Below are positions 35,742 to 45,064 of a stretch of DNA of 64,000 bases, one piece after another. The notes under the pieces are model-generated. The model ran no database searches. It was not told the origin of the DNA and saw only the letters and a program-made list of their open reading frames with translations. The DNA is from Parasaccharibacter apium (lineage in GTDB: Bacteria > Pseudomonadota > Alphaproteobacteria > Acetobacterales > Acetobacteraceae), in assembly GCF_002592045.1 (NCBI RefSeq), contig NZ_MEJG01000002.1, positions 1 through 64,000 of the forward strand, read 5' to 3'. The first letter of the stretch is position 1. Every line of letters begins with the position of its first letter. Position numbers and translations under genes: made by a program.

Positions 35742-36950
35742 CTATATAGGGTCCATAAGCATCCGCGTTACGGCCCGCTTAAAGGGGGTAAGACGGTTAG
35801 CCAGCATCAACCCCGCCCGGCGCGCGAGAGGAAAAGGCCCATCATCACGCGTATAGGCCACAGCAATCGCGTTTGTTGCGGTAAAGAGCGGGAAGGTCGC
35901 CCGGCGATGCCGTTGCTCAAACCGCCGCAACGCTGCTGCCTCACCCGGGTCACCAGAGCCTGCGCTCAACTCCTGCACCAAACATTCTTGCCCGCGAATC
36001 CCAAAATTGAAGCCATGAGCGGTAATAGGGTGCATCCCCACAGCGGCATCACCAATCAAAGCCACACGCGGCCCGTGGAAACGATGCGCATAAACCGCTT
36101 TAAGGGGGTAGGTGATGCGGTCACTCACAACACGCAAAAGGCCGAGCCGCTCATCCGTACGTTGGGTGATTTCTGCGTTAAACGCCTCATCCGCTGCGCT
36201 GCGGAGGCGGGCAATCTCATCGGGCGGGAGGGTCAAGACCAGAGAGGACACATCCCCCATCCCGCCATCTGATGCAACAGGCAGCAAAGCGATGGTTTGC
36301 TTCTCGGAGAACCATTGCAAGGCGGTATTGTCATGCGGTGTGAGATGTCGCATCCGGCAGACAAGGATGCTCATGCCAAAATCATGCACGATAGCCCCAA
36401 TCCCGGCCATCTCGCGCACGGCTGAGAACCGCCCATCCGCTCCCACTAAAAGCCGCGCTTGTATAGTACCCCCGCTAGCAAGCTGAATATGTGCGGCCTC
36501 ACGCGTGATGTGATAGCCCGCTACGCGCTCCTGACAGCAAAGCGTAATGCCCGCTGTGCGCCGTACAACATGATAAAGCGCACGGCGAATCAAATGATTA
36601 GCCACAAGATAGCCCAGCGGCTCACCCTCTGGGGTTGCTTCAGATTGTTGAGGGGCATGGAAGATTAAGGGTGGGCCACCAAGGCTGCCACTCTCCACCC
36701 GCGCAACATCTAAGGGACAAATTGCCTCAGCAGGAATCTCCTCCCACACACCATATTGCTTCAACCAATGGACGGTATGATGAGTGAGGGCGATTTCACG
36801 CCCATCAAAGGCAGGGGACGCCAGCACTGTATGAGGGGCAGGCTCCACCACATGCACGGCCCAGCCCTCCCGCGCGAAGGATAAAGCTGCGGCTAAGCCC
36901 GCAGGGCCACCGCCTGCAATAACAACATCGCTCATTACAGTCTGCTGCAT
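35742..36950 (-). CDS. ubiM: UbiM-type FAD-dependent hydroxylase of ubiquinone biosynthesis
   Basis: 402 residues from ATG 36950 (AAGGTGAG upstream); the frame continues upstream into the preceding gene. It has the FAD dinucleotide motif VVIAGGGPAGLAAALSF at the N-terminus. FDGREIALTHHTVHWLKQYG and the late ALIGDAAVGMHPITAHGFNF match UbiM, a flavin monooxygenase that hydroxylates the ubiquinone ring (often C5, sometimes C1 or C6). The GDAAVGMHP form differs from UbiH/UbiF. It follows the nitroreductase gene by 10 bases and is probably co-transcribed with it. Confidence 0.85.
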   Translation of the reverse strand: MQQTVMSDVVIAGGGPAGLAAALSFAREGWAVHVVEPAPHTVLASPAFDGREIALTHHTVHWLKQYGVWEEIPAEAICPLDVARVESGSLGGPPLIFHAPQQSEATPEGEPLGYLVANHLIRRALYHVVRRTAGITLCCQERVAGYHITREAAHIQLASGGTIQARLLVGADGRFSAVREMAGIGAIVHDFGMSILVCRMRHLTPHDNTALQWFSEKQTIALLPVASDGGMGDVSSLVLTLPPDEIARLRSAADEAFNAEITQRTDERLGLLRVVSDRITYPLKAVYAHRFHGPRVALIGDAAVGMHPITAHGFNFGIRGQECLVQELSAGSGDPGEAAALRRFEQRHRRATFPLFTATNAIAVAYTRDDGPFPLARRAGLMLANRLTPFKRAVTRMLMDPI

Positions 36951-36960
36951 CACGCTCACC

Positions 36961-37578
36961 TTAATGCGACTCCTCATCCGCCCGGAATGTAACAGGATGT
37001 TCCGCCTCCCATATCGCCATATAATCAGCAATATCAGGCCGTTTATGAAGCTTGCCGGGTTTTTCTGGCGTACCGACTAATAAGAAACCTGCCAGACGAT
37101 GCGGCTTCTTTAACCCTAAGTGACGGAGTAAGGGGCGGTCCTCACAAAAAGCCCCGCTAATCCATACCCCACCAAAGCCCTCCATATGCAAGGCATTCAG
37201 TACATTCATAGCCCCAGCCGCCACGGCCATTTCTTGCTCTATGACGGGGACTTTATGTTTGGGGCGTATATGCATCCCCAGGGCAATAATCATGGGGGTT
37301 TCGCTAAAACGCGTGCGGCGTTTCTCACGCTTTTTCTCTGGCGCATCAGGCTCTTGCCGGGCTACAGCCTCCACCACATGCGCAGCAAAAGCGGGCCGTT
37401 CTGCCCCGGTGATGACAATATAACGCCACGGGCATAAATGGCCGTGGTCAGGCGCGCAAAGACCTGCGGATAAAATACGCATCAACACATCGCCTTCTGG
37501 GGCAGGTGCGATAAGGTCCCCCGTGGAGGACCGCCCCAATAGCGCAGAGAGAGGCGAATCAGATATAGCCTGTGTCAT
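36961..37578 (-). CDS. Nitroreductase family protein (YdjA-like)
   Basis: 205 residues from ATG 37578, chosen for GGAGAGGG eight bases upstream; the open frame reaches 37704 but those codons lie beyond the ribosome site and toward hisB. RSSTGDLIAPAPEGDVLMRI, then SAGLCAPDHGHLCPWRYIVI, fit the FMN-binding YdjA type of nitroreductases. It probably uses NAD(P)H to reduce nitro or quinone-like compounds; the natural substrate is unknown. Divergent from hisB, upstream of ubiM. Confidence 0.85.
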   Translation of the reverse strand: MTQAISDSPLSALLGRSSTGDLIAPAPEGDVLMRILSAGLCAPDHGHLCPWRYIVITGAERPAFAAHVVEAVARQEPDAPEKKREKRRTRFSETPMIIALGMHIRPKHKVPVIEQEMAVAAGAMNVLNALHMEGFGGVWISGAFCEDRPLLRHLGLKKPHRLAGFLLVGTPEKPGKLHKRPDIADYMAIWEAEHPVTFRADEESH

Positions 37579-37688
37579 GATATTAACCCTCTCCATCGTC
37601 ATAAGAATATCAGATACAAAACACTCTCCCCCAGACGAGCGCGATAAGCAAGTTTGGATTACGCCCGAAACTGGTATAATTAGGACGC

Positions 37689-38291
37689 ATGACAACACAG
37701 ACACCCCGCACCGCTACGCTGAATCGTCAAACAAACGAGACAGACATCGCCCTCTCACTCTCCCTCGATGGAGACGGGAAAAGCTCCATCCAGACTGGGA
37801 TTGGCTTTTTTGACCATATGTTAGAGGCCCTTGCCCGTCATGGTGGGTTAGACCTTGAGGTGCGCGTCAAAGGGGACCTGCATATTGATGACCATCACAC
37901 CATTGAGGATGTCGGCATCACCTTAGGGGAGGCCATTTATCGTGCCCTTGGCGATAAACGAGGAATCGAACGTTTTGGCTTTGCCCTCGTCCCGCTTGAT
38001 GAAGCCTTGTGCGAAGCGGTGGTCGATATTTCTGGCCGGCCCTTCCTTGCGTGGAACCTCACCTTCCCCCGCGAGATAATTGGCACAATGGCAACCGAAA
38101 TGGTGGAGGAGTTCTTCCGCGCCCTCTGTATGGCAGCGCGCATTACTGTCCATATGAATGGCCGTGCAGGGACCAATGCCCACCATATTGCCGAGAGTGC
38201 CTTTAAAGCTTTTGCCCGTGCCCTCCGCATGGCCTTAGCCCGTGACCCGCGCAGTGCAGGGCGCATCCCCTCTACAAAAGGTGTATTATAA
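37689..38291 (+). CDS. hisB: Imidazoleglycerol-phosphate dehydratase HisB
   Basis: 200 residues, the size of the monofunctional enzyme. It removes water from imidazole-glycerol phosphate to give imidazole-acetol phosphate, the sixth step after PRPP. Manganese-binding motifs are GFFDHMLEALARHG, HIDDHHTIEDVGITLGEA and GTNAHHIAESAFKAFARAL. First of the his cluster, followed at 87 bases by hisH. The usual phosphatase half is not fused, as expected outside gammaproteobacteria. Confidence 0.96.
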   Translation: MTTQTPRTATLNRQTNETDIALSLSLDGDGKSSIQTGIGFFDHMLEALARHGGLDLEVRVKGDLHIDDHHTIEDVGITLGEAIYRALGDKRGIERFGFALVPLDEALCEAVVDISGRPFLAWNLTFPREIIGTMATEMVEEFFRALCMAARITVHMNGRAGTNAHHIAESAFKAFARALRMALARDPRSAGRIPSTKGVL

Positions 38292-38378
38292 AAAAACCTT
38301 ATAGAATTTTTGCTTGCTTTCCCGCCCTCACTTGCCTGAAAGAAAAGCTAGTATCTCGTAGGCTAAGGGGAAGGGTTC

Positions 38379-39023
38379 ATGCGCGTTGTCGTAATCGACT
38401 ATAATGGCGGCAATCTGGCCTCCGCTGCACAAGCTGCCCGCCGCGCCGCAGCTCTGCGAGGGATTGAAGCCGATATCCTCATCAGCCGTGAGGAAGCGGA
38501 CATCCTCAGCGCGGACCGGCTCATCCTACCTGGGCAAGGGGCGTTTGCAAATTGCGCTCATGGGCTGGATACCGGCAATCTCCGCCCCTTATTGGAGAAA
38601 GCCACAGCGGAAGGCACACCCTTTTTAGGCATTTGTGTGGGGATGCAGCTCATGGCTCACTATGGGCTAGAGCATGGCCGTACAGAAGGCCTAGGCTGGA
38701 TTGATGGGCATATCGCCCCTATGGATGAGAGCGCAAAAGCGGGATTGCAGCTCCCTCATATGGGGTGGAACACCCTTAGCTTCACCCCCGGTGCCCACCC
38801 CCTGACAGAAGGGTTGCAGCCGGGGGAGCATGGCTATTTTGTCCATTCCTACGCTCTAAAAGAAGCCCATGAGGATGAGGTCATCGCCACAGCGGATTAC
38901 GGCATGACTATACCTGCCATCGTAGCGAAGGGGAATCGTTGTGGTACGCAATTCCATGTCGAGAAAAGCCAAGAGGTTGGGCTGACCATTCTTGGTAATT
39001 TCCTCCTCTGGCAGGTTGGGTGA
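38379..39023 (+). CDS. hisH: Imidazole glycerol phosphate synthase glutaminase subunit HisH
   Basis: 214 residues. It splits glutamine and channels ammonia to HisF. The catalytic cysteine is in FLGICVGMQLMA, and the His-Glu pair is in GTQFHVEKSQEVG. DYNGGNLASAAQAARRA at the start is the normal HisH opening. The ATG follows AAGGGGAAGGG. Six bases after its stop comes the GNAT-HisA fusion, so they share a transcript. Confidence 0.96.
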   Translation: MRVVVIDYNGGNLASAAQAARRAAALRGIEADILISREEADILSADRLILPGQGAFANCAHGLDTGNLRPLLEKATAEGTPFLGICVGMQLMAHYGLEHGRTEGLGWIDGHIAPMDESAKAGLQLPHMGWNTLSFTPGAHPLTEGLQPGEHGYFVHSYALKEAHEDEVIATADYGMTIPAIVAKGNRCGTQFHVEKSQEVGLTILGNFLLWQVG

Positions 39024-39029
39024 TATAAT

Positions 39030-40400
39030 ATGCCACTATCTACCCCTCCTGAACATTACCAAGCAGAGCACCTGCACGGCAGCATTAATGAAGATGACCT
39101 GGACAGCCTCATAGAAAGCACAACGGCCGCTATTTTAAATGAAGGCGTCTTTAACTGGCATACCCCACCAGAAACCGGAGTGTTACGCCGTTTTTTTGAA
39201 GGCTTATTGATGGTCCCAGAACGGGATTTATTTATCGTCCGAGCCCCCGATAACAGCATTTGTGGGGCCGCTATTTTAGCCCATGCTACTGCTCGCTCCG
39301 AGCTTTACGGAGCTAGTGCCACCGTTACGGCCTTTTTCATTGTCCCTTATGAGCGTAATAAAGGGCTCGGCACGCTACTCCTCCACAAAGTCATCGCGCG
39401 TGCGCGCATTGGTGGTGCAAAAGTGTTAGACTGCCGCGTGCGGGAAACTCTACCCGACGCTATCGCCCTACTCACCTCATTGGGCTTCACCCATTGGGGT
39501 ACCCACCCCTATTTTGCACGCATCGGAGACCGGACAGTGCGCGGATTATTCTTCTCCAAACTTCTTGTCCCTGAGGAAAATGCCGTCCAATGGCAAGCAG
39601 TAGGGGGAGCCACAACTATGCCTCATCACACGCCACAGGCCCCTACGCCTACCTCTACAGGGCTAACCCTCTATCCTGCGATTGATCTTAAAGGCGGGGC
39701 GTGTGTGCGCCTGCGCCAAGGCGCGATGAATGATGCCACCCATTATTCAGATGACCCTCCAGCACAAGCCAAACTTTTTGAGGCCGCTGGCTGCCGCCAT
39801 CTCCATATTGTGGATTTAGATGGTGCTTTTGCTGGCCGCTCCGCCAATATAGATGCCGTTGAGGGCATTATCGCCAATACCTCCCTTCCCGTGCAGCTTG
39901 GTGGGGGGTTACGCGATATGAAAACAATCGAACGCTGGTTAGAGGCCGGTGTGAGCCGGGTTATTCTTGGGTCTGCCGCGGTAAAAGACCCAGACCTCGT
40001 CCGCCAAGCAGCCCGCGCATGGCCCGGCCGGATTGTTGCAGGGATTGATGCCCGCCAAGGCCGTGTTGCTACAGAAGGCTGGGCAGAAGTCTCCGAACTT
40101 ACCACGACAGACCTCGCCCGCCATATGGAGGATGCCGGGGTTGCGGCTATCATCTTCACCGAGATTACTCGTGATGGCATGTTAGAAGGGCTTGATATTG
40201 AGCAAACAGCGGCCTTAGCGCGACATGTTTCCATCCCCATCATCGCCAGTGGCGGGGTTGGCACGTTAGAGCATCTCCGCGCCTTACGCCGTGCTGCTGA
40301 AGAGACACCGGGCATTACGGGGGTGATTGTTGGCCGCGCCCTTTATGATGGACACATCTCCCTCCCAGACGCCTTACAGGTGTTGGAGGGGACATGCTAA
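39030..40400 (+). CDS. hisA: GNAT acetyltransferase fused to HisA (phosphoribosylformimino-AICAR-P isomerase)
   Basis: 456 residues in one open frame. Residues 1-185 form a GNAT domain ([20 protein letters not shown] contains the acetyl-CoA loop; [12 protein letters not shown] ends it). Residues about 210-455 are a complete HisA TIM barrel: [17 protein letters not shown] with the catalytic Asp, [20 protein letters not shown], and [18 protein letters not shown]. HisA opens the ring of ProFAR to PRFAR. In related bacteria I would expect separate GNAT and hisA genes here. No stop codon separates the two, and the GNAT part keeps its motifs. An internal start at 39618 could make free HisA of 260 residues. 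The GNAT substrate is unknown. Confidence 0.9.
   Translation: MPLSTPPEHYQAEHLHGSINEDDLDSLIESTTAAILNEGVFNWHTPPETGVLRRFFEGLLMVPERDLFIVRAPDNSICGAAILAHATARSELYGASATVTAFFIVPYERNKGLGTLLLHKVIARARIGGAKVLDCRVRETLPDAIALLTSLGFTHWGTHPYFARIGDRTVRGLFFSKLLVPEENAVQWQAVGGATTMPHHTPQAPTPTSTGLTLYPAIDLKGGACVRLRQGAMNDATHYSDDPPAQAKLFEAAGCRHLHIVDLDGAFAGRSANIDAVEGIIANTSLPVQLGGGLRDMKTIERWLEAGVSRVILGSAAVKDPDLVRQAARAWPGRIVAGIDARQGRVATEGWAEVSELTTTDLARHMEDAGVAAIIFTEITRDGMLEGLDIEQTAALARHVSIPIIASGGVGTLEHLRALRRAAEETPGITGVIVGRALYDGHISLPDALQVLEGTC
39602..39620 (+). promoter_or_regulatory. Internal ribosome site and ATG for a stand-alone HisA
   Basis: AGGGGGAG (39602-39609) lies eight bases before an in-frame ATG (39618) located exactly at the start of the HisA part, codon 197 of the fusion. 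This is the layout expected of a normal hisA start, so the fusion may have arisen by loss of the GNAT stop codon, and both products may be made. Confidence 0.6.
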
Positions 40401-41155
40401 AGCTACGCGTCATCCCCTGCCTTGATGTTTGTGATGGCCGTGTCGTCAAAGGGGTTAATTTTGTCTCCCTCCGTGATGCTGGCGACCCTGTCGAGCAAGC
40501 ACGCCTTTATGATGCTGCCGGGGCGGATGAGCTAACCTTTTTGGACATCACGGCAAGCTCTGATAACCGTGAAACCATCTTTGATGTTGTCGAGCGCACA
40601 GCCGCCGAAGTGCAGCTCCCCCTTACAGTTGGGGGCGGGGTGCGAAGCTGTGGGGATATGCGTAAGCTCCTCCTCAGCGGGGCTGATAAATGCGCTATTA
40701 ATTCCGCTGCGATTCGCACACCCCATTTCATCAATGAAGCGGCCGAACGTTTTGGCAGCCAATGCGTTGTTGTCGCTATCGATGCCCGCAGCAATGGCCG
40801 GGGTGGTTGGGAGGTTTATGCCAAAGGTGGGCGCGAGCCTACAGGGTTAGATGCCCTCACTTGGGCTGAACAAATGGCAGAGCGTGGGGCGGGGGAAATC
40901 CTCCTTACCAGTATGGATCGTGACGGCACACGCTCTGGCTTTGATCTGGACCTCCTCCGCGCTGTGTGCCAGCGTGTCTGCATCCCCGTTATTGCCTCTG
41001 GCGGGGTCGGAGAACTTGCTCATTTTGTCGAAGGGGCGCAGGCTGGTGCGAGTGGACTTCTCGCCGCGAGTGTGTTCCATTTCGGTCAATTTAAAATTAA
41101 CGAGGTCAAGCAAGCCTTACACAAGGCGCATCTGCCTGTTCGGCTTGGCCGCTAA
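40394..41155 (+). CDS. hisF: Imidazole glycerol phosphate synthase cyclase subunit HisF
   Basis: 253 residues. HisF joins PRFAR and ammonia from HisH to form imidazole-glycerol phosphate and AICAR. Catalytic aspartates are in [17 protein letters not shown] and [31 protein letters not shown] and [18 protein letters not shown] are the phosphate-binding repeats. Its ATG overlaps the hisA stop by seven bases, so translation is coupled. Confidence 0.97.
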   Translation: MLKLRVIPCLDVCDGRVVKGVNFVSLRDAGDPVEQARLYDAAGADELTFLDITASSDNRETIFDVVERTAAEVQLPLTVGGGVRSCGDMRKLLLSGADKCAINSAAIRTPHFINEAAERFGSQCVVVAIDARSNGRGGWEVYAKGGREPTGLDALTWAEQMAERGAGEILLTSMDRDGTRSGFDLDLLRAVCQRVCIPVIASGGVGELAHFVEGAQAGASGLLAASVFHFGQFKINEVKQALHKAHLPVRLGR

Positions 41156-41175
41156 CAGCTTTGGGGAGATACAGA

Positions 41176-41556
41176 ATGAACAAAGACAAAAAACAAACCG
41201 CCCCCACTGATACCACAGCACTCCCCACCCGTAACGAAGTGTTGGAGCGACTTTATCACACCATCATGGCCCGCAAGGGGGCTTCACCTTCTGTCAGCCA
41301 TTCGGCCCGTCTTATGGCCCGTGGGCGAAGCAAGATTGCTCAAAAATTTGGGGAAGAAGCCGTTGAATGCGTTATTGAAGCCATTGGCGGCACACGTGAG
41401 AGCCTCATTAGTGAGAGTGCGGATGTGCTCTACCACCTCATTGTGATGTGGGTAGATGCAGGTGTTGCCCCTGCCGATGTCTGGGAGGAGTTAACACGCC
41501 GGGAAGGTACGAGCGGTATTGAGGAAAAAGCCTCCCGCCCGAAAGAGACCTTCTAA
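41176..41556 (+). CDS. hisE: Phosphoribosyl-ATP pyrophosphatase HisE
   Basis: 126 residues from ATG 41176 (GGGGAGA upstream); in-frame codons upstream to 41161 are not needed. It hydrolyses PR-ATP to [25 protein letters not shown], then [10 protein letters not shown] and [14 protein letters not shown], carry the MazG-like metal-binding acidic residues. The HisI cyclohydrolase is not fused and not in this window. Last his gene, followed at 93 bases by the HIT protein. Confidence 0.95.
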   Translation: MNKDKKQTAPTDTTALPTRNEVLERLYHTIMARKGASPSVSHSARLMARGRSKIAQKFGEEAVECVIEAIGGTRESLISESADVLYHLIVMWVDAGVAPADVWEELTRREGTSGIEEKASRPKETF

Positions 41557-41649
41557 AAAGCAAGGCATGGGTGGGTTGCCCTATGCCCTCTTGACTTACC
41601 CCCACCCAGTTCCTCAATCATTATAGGGTGAAGAGGAGGACCTAATCTT

Positions 41650-42036
41650 ATGCCGACCGCCAATCCTGCTTACGACTCCAACAATGTTTTTGCCAAAATC
41701 CTGCGTGGGGAAATCCCAGCCGAGCGCGTCTGCGATAGCAAGCATTCTTTTGCTTTTTACGACATCTCCCCTGCAACACCGATCCATGTTTTAGTCGTGC
41801 CACGTGGGGCCTATACCGACCTGCATGACTTCACCTCCCGCGCGAGTGATGAAGAGATTCTCGATTTCTGGAAATTGGTGGATAAAATCACAGCCGAGCA
41901 ATCCCTCATCCCCAGCGGCTTTCGCCTTATCAGCAATTCTGGCCCTGATAGTGGGCAGGAAGTTCCGCATTTTCATGTTCATTTGCTCGGCGGTCAAAAA
42001 CTTGGCCCCATACTCTGCCCGCCTAAGAAGGGTTAA
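41650..42036 (+). CDS. HIT family purine nucleotide-binding protein
   Basis: 128 residues with GGAGGA upstream of the ATG. The histidine triad is in PHFHVHLLGGQKLGP near the C-terminus. NVFAKILRGEIPAERVCD at the start is the usual HINT-like opening. Such proteins hydrolyse AMP-linked compounds such as aminoacyl-adenylates or AMP-lysine. In alphaproteobacteria a HIT gene often follows hisE. It ends in a hairpin terminator. Confidence 0.93.
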   Translation: MPTANPAYDSNNVFAKILRGEIPAERVCDSKHSFAFYDISPATPIHVLVVPRGAYTDLHDFTSRASDEEILDFWKLVDKITAEQSLIPSGFRLISNSGPDSGQEVPHFHVHLLGGQKLGPILCPPKKG

Positions 42037-42058
42037 ACCTCTCTCCATCATCCAAGAT

Positions 42059-42086
42059 AAAAAGCTCCTTCGTGGGGCTTTTTTTA
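42059..42086 (+). terminator. Intrinsic terminator after HIT gene
   Basis: AAAAGCTCC, a TTCG loop and GGGGCTTTT form a stable hairpin (one G-T pair) followed by a run of T. It closes the his-HIT transcription unit. Confidence 0.85.
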
Positions 42087-42171
42087 TAATCTCTGCAATA
42101 GTTTCGTAAAAAAGCACATCTGCCCCCTTGCGCTTCTGTACTCTTTCTTTTAGAGGAGGCTCACGCCTTTA

Positions 42172-42247
42172 GTCCCGTTCGTCTAGAGGCCTAGGACACC
42201 GCCCTCTCACGGCGGCAACACGGGTTCGAATCCCGTACGGGACGCCA
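42172..42247 (+). tRNA. tRNA-Glu (anticodon CTC)
   Basis: A full cloverleaf. The acceptor arms GTCCCGT (42172-42178) and ACGGGAC (42237-42243) pair, and the discriminator G and CCA (42245-42247) are encoded. The anticodon stem CCGCC/GGCGG holds the loop CTCTCAC with CTC at 42206-42208, which reads GAG. The TTCGAAT loop of the T arm is present. It stands alone between the HIT gene and the truncated decarboxylase gene. Confidence 0.97.
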
Positions 42248-42345
42248 ATCGCTCTATCATCTTCCTTAAAAACTAAATCATCTCATAATAATGGCATTCG
42301 CTATGCTAGCGTTTATGCCCGCTTAGTATATGTCACAAGCCCTAT

Positions 42346-42379
42346 AAAAAGGGCCTCTCCCTTTCATAAGGAGAGGCCC
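42346..42379 (-). terminator. Terminator of the decarboxylase gene
   Basis: GGGCCTCTCC (42351-42360) and GGAGAGGCCC (42370-42379) pair perfectly over a nine-base loop. On the minus strand the stem is followed by five T (A at 42346-42350), so it ends the leftward transcript 32 bases past the decarboxylase stop. Confidence 0.85.
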
Positions 42380-42410
42380 AGCTTGGCCAGCTTGGGAGGA
42401 CTTTACTGCC

Positions 42411-43985
42411 TTACTGCTTCTTCCCCATAGCTTCTGCCATCATGGGGGCATCATAACGGGGGGCTATAACCTCTAGGTAGGCCCCTTGCCCCGGTGTTGC
42501 CGCTGCAAGCGCCTGTCGCAAAGCCTTGGGCGTGCTGACACGTTCGCAATGCCAGTCTTTCCCACCAAAGGCACGGGCTAGAGCGGTATAATCCCAGCTG
42601 GCAACATCGTTATAATAACGCTCCCCATCATCACAGAGCAGACGCTCAATTAGATAACCATCATTATTAAGCACCAAAATGAGAGGATGGCAGCCAAAGC
42701 GGGCAAACTCACCAACAGCTTGTACTGTAAGCTGATGAGACCCCTCCCCTCTCAACAAGATAACCCGTTTATGCGGGGCTGCCATAGCCATACCAAAAGC
42801 AGCGGGTGTGGCCCAACCAATGGCCCCCCATAAACTTTGCTCCTCATAGCGTACACCCTCTGGTAAGCGGATAAACCCCATACCCATGGCTATGGTCCCG
42901 GTTTCACTCACCACAATATCCCCCGCCCGGAGATGATCCTTCACAGCGGAATATAGCGTGTGAGTCCGAATAGCCCCATCATCGCCTTCATCAGCCTGCT
43001 GGGGGGCAAATTCCGTCCCCAAATAACCCGGCCCCGTATAGGCAGGCAGGGTCCCCGCTAACGCGGCAAGGGCTTCCATAACCTCTACCAAGGCGACTGC
43101 ATAAACCGCACCATCACCAAAGCGCACCTCATGCGGCATGACACTAATAACACGCTCCGGATTCAAGGTCTGCGTGAATGTCCCGGTGTTAAAATCCGTC
43201 ATCTCGGCACCCAATGCGAGGACAAGATCCGCTTGCTCCACAAAATGAGCAACAGCCTCCTGGACGAGATGCCCGCTATACATCCCTATAAAACCGGCAT
43301 CCTGCTCATCCACCACGCCTTTATCCATATACATCGTAGCGTAATAAGGCAGGCCGGAGCGTTTTAAAAACTGTTGCATGGCCTCTTGGCAACCAAAACG
43401 AGCGGTAAGAATACCCGGTAAAACACATGGCGTTTTGCTCTGCTCAAGCTGAGCAATAATACGCTTGGCCACATGCTCGGCTTGTGCCGTGTTCGGCTGG
43501 GCGCGAGGGGGGTTATGCCCCTCCACCATGGCCACTTCATCATGAGCCGCATCGGAGGGAATACCGATATAAATAGGCCGCCGCTCTCTATGCAATGCAG
43601 CAAGGACACGCTCCACCTCCTGCACGCAATTCTGGCCATCTAAAATCGTCTGAGCGCACACAATATGAGCCGCTGCATCATGAAACGCCATGAACTGACC
43701 ATTGCCTAACGTATGATGCACGAGCCGTTTTTCATCCATCACAGCGCGTTTGGGAAGCCCAACCAGATGGATAACCGATAGATACTCCGCATATGCCCCG
43801 GCAACGCCGTTAATGGCACTCAACTCCCCAACACCGTACGTTGTGTTAAGGGCGGCAATCCCCCGCACACGCGCATAACCATCAGCAGCATAAGCGGCAT
43901 TCAACTCGTTAGAGCATCCAACCCAGCGCATATCTTTCCGCGCGGTAATGGCATCATTAATCGGGAAGGCATAATCACCCGGCAC
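42411..43985 (-). CDS. Indolepyruvate/pyruvate decarboxylase-type ThDP enzyme, 5'-truncated
   Basis: 524 residues from the first possible start, a GTG at 43985. The family usually begins about 25 residues earlier. The in-frame codons just upstream still read GIEHVFGV, but a TAA precedes them at once, so the first strand of the PYR domain is lost. The rest resembles IpdC: GCSNELNAAYAADGYAR (catalytic Glu), LVHHTLGNG (His pair) and LILVLNNDGYLIE. The ThDP/Mg motif reads GEGSHQLT where GDG is normal. The family decarboxylates 2-oxo acids to aldehydes. With no 5' gap to the divergent LysR gene it also lacks a visible promoter. Possibly non-functional. Confidence 0.75.
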   Translation of the reverse strand: MPGDYAFPINDAITARKDMRWVGCSNELNAAYAADGYARVRGIAALNTTYGVGELSAINGVAGAYAEYLSVIHLVGLPKRAVMDEKRLVHHTLGNGQFMAFHDAAAHIVCAQTILDGQNCVQEVERVLAALHRERRPIYIGIPSDAAHDEVAMVEGHNPPRAQPNTAQAEHVAKRIIAQLEQSKTPCVLPGILTARFGCQEAMQQFLKRSGLPYYATMYMDKGVVDEQDAGFIGMYSGHLVQEAVAHFVEQADLVLALGAEMTDFNTGTFTQTLNPERVISVMPHEVRFGDGAVYAVALVEVMEALAALAGTLPAYTGPGYLGTEFAPQQADEGDDGAIRTHTLYSAVKDHLRAGDIVVSETGTIAMGMGFIRLPEGVRYEEQSLWGAIGWATPAAFGMAMAAPHKRVILLRGEGSHQLTVQAVGEFARFGCHPLILVLNNDGYLIERLLCDDGERYYNDVASWDYTALARAFGGKDWHCERVSTPKALRQALAAATPGQGAYLEVIAPRYDAPMMAEAMGKKQ

Positions 43986-44001
43986 CCCAAAGACATGCTC
44001 G

Positions 44002-44901
44002 ATGCCTTACCCCCAACTCACCCTCCGTGAGCTTCATTATTTCATGGCCGTGGCCACGCAGGGCAATTTCAGCCGTGCAAGTGATGTGCTGCATATCAGC
44101 CAGCCCTCCCTCAGCATGGGCATCCGCTCTTTAGAGAATAAATTAGATGTGCGCCTTTTTGACCGGACACATAAAGCCATCACCCTTACCGACAAAGGCA
44201 AGACCTTTTTCCTCCATGCAGAACGTCTCTTAGAGGCAGAACAGAATCTTCAACGGGCTATGGCTGATGAATCCGGCCCCTTAAAAGGGACTGTCCATTT
44301 AGCCCTCCCGCCTATCCTCGGGGCTATCTATTTCCGCCCTATCATCCGGCAATTTTGCAGCTTATACCCAGAGGTCGTGCTCACAATTGAGGAATACCCT
44401 TCCGACAGGATCGTAACACAGCTTCTAGGTCACCATACCAATATCGCTGCACTCATAGAGCCTATCCATAATAAGCAATTACACACCATCGCTTTTGCAG
44501 AGGAGGAGCTATGCTTGCTCATGGCGGACACACACCCGCTTGCAGGCCGGGCTATATGTTCCTTCACCGATATTTTGGAGGAAAAATTTGTCCTCATGAA
44601 TGAGGATTTCAAAATTAACCAATTTATCTCAGAAGCCTTTGCCTCTCACGGGGTCACACCGCAGGTTACGGGGCGGACAAGCGATACATCTCTCTTACTA
44701 ACCATGGTGCAGGCGGGTGTTGGCATCACTATCCTTCCCGCTGCTTTTCATAATCCTATCCAACATGACGGGCTTTATTGCTGCCCCTTACAAGACCCTA
44801 CCCTCCGCATCACTATCTCACTCGCAGTCCGCCGTAATAGCCCCTTAAGTAAAGCTGAGGAGACATGGCTACAACACAGCCTTAATAATCAAGCTTATTA
44901 A
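44002..44901 (+). CDS. LysR family transcriptional regulator
   Basis: 299 residues, full length. The helix-turn-helix is LRELHYFMAVATQGNFSRAS, then DVLHISQPSLSMGIRSLENK; the effector domain follows, with GPLKGTVHLALPPILG and VQAGVGITILPAAF. LysR regulators usually control a divergent neighbour, here the decarboxylase gene. But only 16 bases separate the two starts, and no ribosome site or promoter can be recognised in them, so the junction looks like a deletion end point. Expression must come from within the decarboxylase gene, if at all. Confidence 0.88.
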   Translation: MPYPQLTLRELHYFMAVATQGNFSRASDVLHISQPSLSMGIRSLENKLDVRLFDRTHKAITLTDKGKTFFLHAERLLEAEQNLQRAMADESGPLKGTVHLALPPILGAIYFRPIIRQFCSLYPEVVLTIEEYPSDRIVTQLLGHHTNIAALIEPIHNKQLHTIAFAEEELCLLMADTHPLAGRAICSFTDILEEKFVLMNEDFKINQFISEAFASHGVTPQVTGRTSDTSLLLTMVQAGVGITILPAAFHNPIQHDGLYCCPLQDPTLRITISLAVRRNSPLSKAEETWLQHSLNNQAY

Positions 44902-45064
44902 CCGCCGCCTCTTTTGATGAAAAATTTATGACAACTGTGTTAATTATCAAAACATCTTCACAAAAACGGCAGAAAACAGGATGTTATTGGTGGTTTCTCC
45001 ACCTCCTGCGGCCTGTTCCCGCTCTTACAGAATTAGGCTAGTATCGCGGCAAAAGGGAGAGGCT

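Noticed and set aside
39743-40315. A 190-codon open frame antisense to hisA
   Set aside because: A codon-bias shadow; the sense strand has complete HisA motifs.
44920-44960. A PHO-box-like sequence before phoU
   Set aside because: Only scattered bases match CTGTCAT-type repeats; no tandem half-sites are present.
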